Source of the DNA: Casuarina equisetifolia
Taxonomy: Eukaryota; Streptophyta; Magnoliopsida; Fagales; Casuarinaceae
Length of the DNA stretch: 64,000 nucleotides
Assembly (NCBI GenBank): GCA_028551475.1
Contig: CM052354.1
Coordinates: forward strand, 3,393,391-3,457,390
Reading direction: 5' to 3'
The position numbers and the translations under genes are program-made. The notes beneath the pieces are model-generated. The model was not told the origin of the DNA, did not search any database, and saw only the letters and a program-made list of their open reading frames with translations. Positions 58,611 through 64,000 of this stretch are shown here, piece by piece (position 1 is the first letter of the stretch; the number at the start of each line of letters is the position of its first letter).

Positions 58611-59150
58611 ATGTCTTCTCCTCAGAACAACAATGTTATTCTGCCAAAAGATCTCAAGATCGCATGGGGTGATGACCCCCGCTACTGGCGCAAACCCTCG
58701 AACGAGTAAGTTCCAAACTTTATTCGCTTGTATTATCACTTCTTCTTTGTTAGAGATGGTTGTACAACTCTTTATTATTGCAATTCTTTTAATAGAGAAG
58801 AACCAGTAGAGTTGGTCGAAGTGTGTTGGCTGGAGGTAACTGGTTCATGCCGAGTGGAGTCTGGAAAGACTTACGAAGTTGGATTCCAGATATCCATGGC
58901 ACAAGGCGCATCTGGTTGGAATGGCATCCCGGTTTCCATAACGGCCAAGATTGGGGAAAAGGGAAAGCGCGCTCTGAGAAAAGTATCTTTGAATACACTC
59001 GACGCGGATAAAGTTGAAATTCCGGAGCAGCGCATCACAATCACAGCACCTCAGGATGACATGCTTTACTTCGGAATGTATGAAGTGCGGACCAGAAAGT
59101 GGAAGAGCGGCCTCAGAATTCACGCAGCATTTGTTAGAGAAGCAATCTGA
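58611..59150 (+). CDS. PP2-B: phloem protein 2-like (Nictaba-type) lectin
   Basis: Two exons joined by a GT-AG intron: exon 1 58611-58705 (ends ..SNGA before GTAAGT, codon split 2+1), intron 58706-58795, exon 2 58796-59150. Spliced length is 450 bp, 149 residues plus stop. The protein starts MSSPQNNNVILPKDLKIAWG and has DDPRYWRKPSNE, then VEVCWLEVTGS, SGKTYEVGFQISM, IPEQRITITAPQDD, LYFGMYE, WKSGLRIHAAFVREAI. This is a short PP2-A-type protein: a brief N-terminus plus one lectin domain, with no signal peptide or F-box. The family binds GlcNAc oligomers and high-mannose glycans, acts in the cytoplasm or phloem sap and is often stress-induced. PP2-A at 1788 is its damaged paralogue. A legume-type or F-box-Nictaba protein is excluded by length and motifs. 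Confidence 0.92.
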
Positions 59151-59199
59151 CAACATTCGGATCTTCTTAATCTTCTGTTTCTGAGTGAATGGGTAGTCG

Positions 59200-59205
59200 A
59201 ATAAA
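59200..59205 (+). terminator. AATAAA polyadenylation signal of PP2-B
   Basis: A canonical hexamer 50 bp after the stop, in the same context as the PP2-A hexamer at 2552. Confidence 0.6.
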
Positions 59206-60260
59206 ACAGTTGGGTTCCTATGTATAATATTAGTGTTCCACTTTCTACTTTCTTTGATTTCTGTTCAGCTCTCTTGTTTCATGCTATTTCTGTCCAGACG
59301 CTAATAAAAGAAGAGTCTAATTTTTATGAGAAAAAATGTAATGGTTCTTTGGATAGATCTGGAACAAGATAATTTTGAATGGCATAAAGCATGGAATACC
59401 ATCGGAATAAGCCAAAAAATAAAAAGCTGGAATGCAGATCCAAATATTATCATCACATGCCATCCAACATCAAAGAAGGCATGAAAGGCGATGGAAGGAT
59501 TCCAAGTGAGTCAGATGCCATGCCCGGGAGTGTTGATTAAGTAGCGTAGAAGGTTCTTGATTGATTGTCAATGAACTATAATAGGAGTATGAAGAAATAA
59601 ACATGTAATGTTACCTAAATGGTTAATTTCAGGCCTTGTGAGAGTAAGATACTAAAATGCATCCATAATACTACAAAAGAAGAGGGTTAGAAAGGGGATC
59701 ATATGTCTACTAATTTTGGTATTAATTATGATACTCACAAATGAGTGTTGCTTGAAAGGGAAAAGGTGAACTTTAGCCCCCTTGCTCCGGAGGATGTTCT
59801 GATAATCAAATAGGGAAATCAAAAAATCTAAGTGAGATTTAATCATAAAATGGCTCAAGCGTTTCTCTTTGCGGTTTTCGAACATCTTCGGTGCTCAATT
59901 GCAAAATTTTCGTTTGTGAACGTCATATTGGCAGGAGAGTGCAATTGGTGACATTAATGAATTGCTCTAGGGAAAGCAATTAGTGAATGTCATTTTCTCT
60001 TGGCAGAAGAAAGTGTGAAAGTCATTAGTCTTTGTAGAAGTTGGGTTGTGCCCAGTCAACATTCCAAAAGAGAATTCTTAGAAGTTGATGTGAAATGCAA
60101 CGTAAAAAAAGGTTCATGACGCAGGAAAGTTGGGTTGTACCTAATCAACATTGCAAAAAAATAAAAATAAAAAATTCTTTGAGTTTAAAAGAAAAATCTA
60201 TTGGAGGCTCCATAAATATCCTCTTAGCTACAAGTTGTAGCACAATTTTTTCTATAAAAA
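59206..60260. other. PP2-B downstream spacer
   Basis: 59220-59440 matches the DNA after PP2-A (TTTCTACTTTC, TCAGCTCTC, AGAAGAGTCTAATTTTTATG, AATACCATCGGAATAA). Beyond that, 59900-60170 contains a partial internal repeat (AAAGTTGGGTTGTACCTAATCAACATT near 60126 versus GAAGTTGGGTTGTGCCCAGTCAACATT near 60037). No gene is seen. Confidence 0.55.
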
Positions 60261-60270
60261 GGATGGATGT

Positions 60271-60308
60271 GTAACAACCTGCCGTCGGTTGTTACACAGC
60301 AGGTTGTT
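60271..60308. repeat. overlapping palindromes around GTAACAACCTGC
   Basis: GTAACAACC (60271-60279) and GGTTGTTAC (60287-60295) are perfect 9-bp inverted arms. AACAACCTGC (60273-60282) also pairs perfectly with GCAGGTTGTT (60299-60308). The left arm therefore has two alternative partners. TATAAAAAGG lies just upstream (60253). It may be an end of an LTR or small element, or a regulatory hairpin. Confidence 0.7.
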
Positions 60309-61920
60309 AATAACAAAAGCTTACACACGGATTTAGAGACTGAACAGAGTAAGCACAGAGCTTCAAAAGCCTTACAGAACTTTTACATAGACAACCCAAT
60401 CACACCACACGACTTACAGCCTTGGTATTTATACCAAGACAGACACTTACCTTCTAAGTAAAACAAAGACAGTAATAATACAAAAGCTGCCTTTGAAAAC
60501 TCCACGCTGCACTTCTTTTTCGGACTTGTACCTCACGCAAGCGTGCTTCAACTTTTCAGTCGTGCCCAGCCTTCTGATTTCTTTTCTTCTGGTGCACGAC
60601 AGCCCCGTTACTCAACTAGCAGAAAGTGATGTACAAGGAGGTAGATGTTCAGTTTCTGTCCAATATTGCTGACAACTTTGTGAAAAGCATTTATGTTGAG
60701 TTGATCCGTTCAAAGGTGGGTGGGTATTGGGACCAACTATTTTTATTATTGAGTTCAAACTTATAATTCAAATTAGAGGATAAATTAAATATCTTCATTT
60801 TAGTCAATAGCAAACCCATGAAATTAGAAAAAGATTGATCTTCCATTCCTATACATCTTCCCCAAAGAGAAAAGCATAATGGTCACCCCCTTAATCACCA
60901 AAGCAGTCTTTAACTTCCTATTTCTTAAAATTTACTTCATTACGTAAATGAAAAGTAGAGTCCATTAAAAAAATTTTGAAATACAAGTGATGAGCTCCAG
61001 GCGGTTCATTCATCTGACCCCATGAAGACGGCTCTCTAGAACTGGGAAGACGTGGTACTCTACAGTATAAGGGATTCGCCTTTGCCTCAGACAAAAGAAA
61101 ATAGTACTAAAACCTAAAAAATAAACTAAAATTAATATTTCCTATTAATTATTACAATGAGTAATATGGCGTGTTGCATGATTAATGTGAATACAAGTTC
61201 ACAGCTCCAACTTGTTAGACATCTATACTGGAACAAAGGGTAAGGTGAAAAGTGTGCATGCATAGATATTTGTGAATAAGAATCATTAAAGTAGAAACAA
61301 AAATATTAATAAATTGCAATAATTTATTTACAAAATCCTTAGACTGACTTTGTTTTTACTTTTTTTAAAATAATCTTTCATGTCTAGTAATGTTGATATT
61401 CAGAAGGACTTATGAAGGATATTTGAATATCAATTTGCAGCATTTTTTATTAAGCATAATCTTTTTAATTATTCTATTGATAAGTTTTCTATAAAGTCTA
61501 TTAATCGATTGAACATGGCTTGATCTAAAAGTTGCTGAACCATGACTTGAAGATGTTTGAAGTCCGAAAAATCTATGACTCTTCATGCACCAAGAAATAG
61601 TGAAAAAGTTAAGGCAATAGTTTAAGATATCAAAGGCCGCCTAGGCTCTCCGCTGCACCCTAATGGTAATTAATTAATGGTTTTGAACTTTGGATTCCGG
61701 TAGTCGATTGGCCGTGATAAGATTTGAAAGCTCTTTAACCAAAACGGTTCAAAATACTTGATGATTATACACCGTCAAGACACCAACTGTACAGGGGGGT
61801 TAGACTTGAACAAGAGGGACGAAGCCCAGACACATGAGAATCGGTATAAAAGATCTCTTCTGGATTGTTTTCCCATATTATGAGTTTGGCTATCGTTTTT
61901 CAACATTTTCAGCGCACACT
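60309..61920. other. intergenic DNA with dispersed repeat copy
   Basis: 60270-60620 may be an LTR-like segment: it starts TGTAACAACC, has TATTTATACC near 60426 and ends GTTACTCA, but no duplication of target DNA was found. 61575-61740 (CATGCACCAAGAAATAGTGAAAAAGTTAAGGCAATAG...) matches 23310-23410. No gene is supported. Confidence 0.45.
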
Positions 61921-61923
61921 AAT

Positions 61924-62123
61924 AAGGTGCAGTTTACCCAAACGCCTTACCGATGTGGGACTGGTTCTCACAACACATGCAAGACCCAATGACTCCGATA
62001 CCATATTAAAAACGAAGACCCATGAGAAAACCTTGAACAAGGCAATCTTAGAGGGGCCAGCACAAACTAAAAAGGTGCAGTTTACCCAAGCGCCTTACCG
62101 ATGTGGGACTAGTTCTCACAACA
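61924..62123 (+). repeat. pair of 52-bp direct repeats
   Basis: 61924-61975 and 62072-62123 differ at 2 of 52 bases. Both run from AAGGTGCAGTTTACCCAA to CTTACCGATGTGGGACT to GTTCTCACAACA. The spacer includes ACCTTGAACAAGGCAATC. The ACCGATGTGGGA phrase is common in plant LTRs and small non-autonomous elements, so this may be part of one. Two copies only. Confidence 0.85.
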
Positions 62124-63150
62124 GTTTACACACTTAGTCAAGCAAAAGGATGCAAATACAAGAGAACCAAAATGAATCAAATAGAAGGATGCAGATACAA
62201 AAAAACAAAACGAATCAAATAGACAGGCTCGAGAAAAGAGCACTCCGCTAAGCCAATCACGTGATGTGATTATTTGATCTTGTCTTCCTTGACCAGCTCT
62301 GTGCTCAAGTCTATAATTTGTAGGATCGATTTCTAATTCAATACGCAATAGAATAAGACAAAACTTGATTCTACCATAAACTAGACAAGACAAAGAAGAT
62401 ATATGGACAAGAAACACAAAATTTCATTAAGTGAGGAGAAAGTTACAAGCTTTCAATGTAGACACAAAAAACTGCTTTGTTTTCAGTTTTTGCAGAAACT
62501 GAATTCTCTCTAGGAATTTCTCTCTTATATTTTCTAACACAAATCTCTAATTTATAAAAAACATTAAACACGAGAGACATAGTACTTTATCTTCAAAATA
62601 TTTTTAGTCAGTTCTACAGCTGTTTTCATGTAAATAAGATAATTACAAGACAATACATCACTTGTTGTCAAATTCTGTAGGTTCAAACTTTGTTGTCATC
62701 TCCGTTGCTGTTGCATCCGATTTTTACTTCAAACTCTTATCTTTTTATCTTATTGGCTGTTTGACAAGGATGGACTACCAACATAATTAACTAGTCCCGT
62801 TCCATTGGTCCACTGAGTGTAACGGATACGTTGGCTCTGGAATTGACAAGATTTGAAAGGTTAGAAGAACGCGAAAGGTGAACAAGACTGACGTGACAGG
62901 GCAATCTTCCTTCGGATTTTGGGTTTTTGATTAGTCTTCTGGTCGTCATTTGTTGTGCATTTGATTTGTTTTGGTTCATTAAGCGTGGCCTACAGAATAA
63001 ACCAGATCATATGCTGCGGCTACCCTTTTAGCGGTCACATCCTTCTTCCTGGTTGTAAATCTACGTGAGGTGGTTCTATGCCTCTCATATTTTCGTCATC
63101 ACTCCAGCCAGTTCCCTGCCTCTCTCTTTCTCTCCAATCAGTAAATCTAC
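62124..63150. other. intergenic DNA
   Basis: No gene is seen. A short imperfect repeat sits at 62140-62220 (CAAATACAAGAGAACCAAAATGAATCA / CAGATACAAAAAAACAAAACGAATCA). The 14-bp direct repeat GTAAATCTACGTGA occurs at 63055 and 63141, immediately before the NLR3 homology. Confidence 0.5.
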
Positions 63151-63151
63151 G

Positions 63152-63697
63152 TGATAGTAATGTTTATTTTATGGATTTACTTTGGAGATCATTTTTTCAA
63201 GATCCGGGGAAAATAATGATAAAGTGGTAATTAGATGTAAAATGCATGACCTCATGCATAATCTTGTTGCATCAGTAACAACAAGTTCATTAATTACCAA
63301 ATCTGATGAAAAAGAGTGGAAGATCAATAAGAAAATTTACCATTTATCAATTTGTAAGTGCTTAAAATTTTCTATTAAAGAGTTGATTTCATGATGTGAA
63401 GAAAGGATGAGAAGAACATTTGATTGTCCCAATTTTAAAGGTGAAATTGATTGTGAAATAATTTTTTCAAATTTCAAGTTCTTGCGTTTGTTGAATTTGA
63501 GAATAAATAATCTTGAAAATCTGCCAATTGGCATGTTAAAGCATCTAAGGTATCTTGATCTTTCTCAAAATAAAAAAATTAAAGTATGGCCTTGCTCTTT
63601 TACCAAGTCAGTAAATCTACAATTCCTAAATCCTTACAATTGTGAAGCACTTAAAGGATTACCAACAGGCATTAAAAATTTGGTCAGCTTAAGATGT
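63152..63697 (+). pseudogene. NLR3: 5'-truncated CC-NBS-LRR relic
   Basis: Homology to NLR2 begins abruptly at YFMDLLWRSFFQDP (NLR2 residue ~464), runs through CKMHDLMHNLVAS (MHD motif), IKELIS, RTFDCPNFKGEIDCEIIF, FLRLLNLRINNL, LKHLRYLDLSQNKKIKV and LPTGIKNLVSL (first LRRs), then stops near 63697. There is a frame change near 63205-63215 and a TGA at 63392-63394. The coiled coil, P-loop and most LRRs are absent. It lies 4 kb after PP2-B in the same orientation as NLR1 after PP2-A. Confidence 0.9.
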
Positions 63698-64000
63698 CTT
63701 CTCCATAAATATAGATTCTATGACAGGAAAGAACACAACTACAGGAGAGGAGATTGAATAAATCAAGCTTCTTTGAAAATGGCCTTCATGGCCGTTATCA
63801 TTCAATCATAGAAACTGGAAACTAAAGTGACCACAAAATATGATGGCAAGAACAACTCTATGAATATTCTGCAGGAAAACTAACTTTGTAGAACCATGAA
63901 TAAAGGTCATCATTTTTCTAGTTTACAAGAGTGGACTTATTAGATGTGAACTGATGAAACTGCTGCTGTGATTCCGGTGGTCTGTGGATCGCCGCTTTCC
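63698..64000. other. end of window
   Basis: No further NLR similarity and no gene is seen. Confidence 0.5.

Noticed and set aside
60267-60461. 64-codon open frame after the palindrome
   Set aside because: No recognisable residues, and it lies in LTR-like sequence.
61924-62123. Possible CRISPR-like repeat pair
   Set aside because: Only two copies in a plant nuclear context, with no third unit and no related genes.

Overview
The window reads as nuclear DNA of a flowering plant, most likely a woody eudicot (the species cannot be fixed from the sequence). The support is AT-rich intergenic DNA, GT-AG introns, CC-NBS-LRR (RGA-type) resistance genes, phloem-protein-2 (PP2/Nictaba-type) lectin genes, a PPR gene relic, and abundant decayed Copia, Athila-like Gypsy and LINE sequence. 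It is a resistance-gene cluster shaped by tandem and segmental duplication and then invaded by retroelements.

Layout. 0-2.5 kb: microsatellite, dispersed repeat and PP2-A, a two-exon lectin gene with a damaged exon junction. 3.5-6.9 kb: NLR1, a nearly full-length CC-NBS-LRR pseudogene. 6.9-10.5 kb and 16.4-17.0 kb: an array of exon-like cassettes split by Copia-1 (10529-16404, both LTRs, minus strand). 17-21.3 kb: intergenic DNA, a LINE relic and a PPR relic. 21.5-26.8 kb: decayed repeats. 27101-31438: NLR2, an intact 1445-codon CC-NBS-LRR gene and the only clearly functional resistance gene here. 31.4-36.7 kb: a second cassette array that includes a buried LRR tail from a lost NLR copy. 36675-41399: Athila-like Gypsy relic. 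41840-47485: Copia-2 (both LTRs, minus strand). 48.7-49.5 kb: RNase H relic and a possible LTR. About 50.4-55.4 kb: Copia-3 relic (minus). About 55.5-58.3 kb: Copia-4 relic (plus). 58611-59150: PP2-B, an intact two-exon lectin gene. 60-63 kb: small repeats and a palindrome. 63152-63697: NLR3, a 5'-truncated NLR relic.

How the pieces relate. PP2-A/NLR1 and PP2-B/NLR3 have the same order and orientation, and sequence flanking the PP2 genes is shared as well, so a PP2+NLR block was duplicated. NLR1 and NLR2 share a TATA-like box about 110 bp upstream of the ATG, a splice-donor-like site at the end of the coding region, and the downstream cassette material. NLR2 would act as a cytoplasmic immune receptor and PP2-B as a GlcNAc/chitin-type lectin of phloem or defence. 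A joint function is inference from position only.

The least explained feature is the cassette array. Six copies of one module keep an alignable, gap-free peptide register (consensus roughly N-S-D/E-S-G-x-P) beside GT/AG-like sites, spread over the two arrays. It looks like an eroded, repeatedly duplicated set of exons downstream of the NLR genes.
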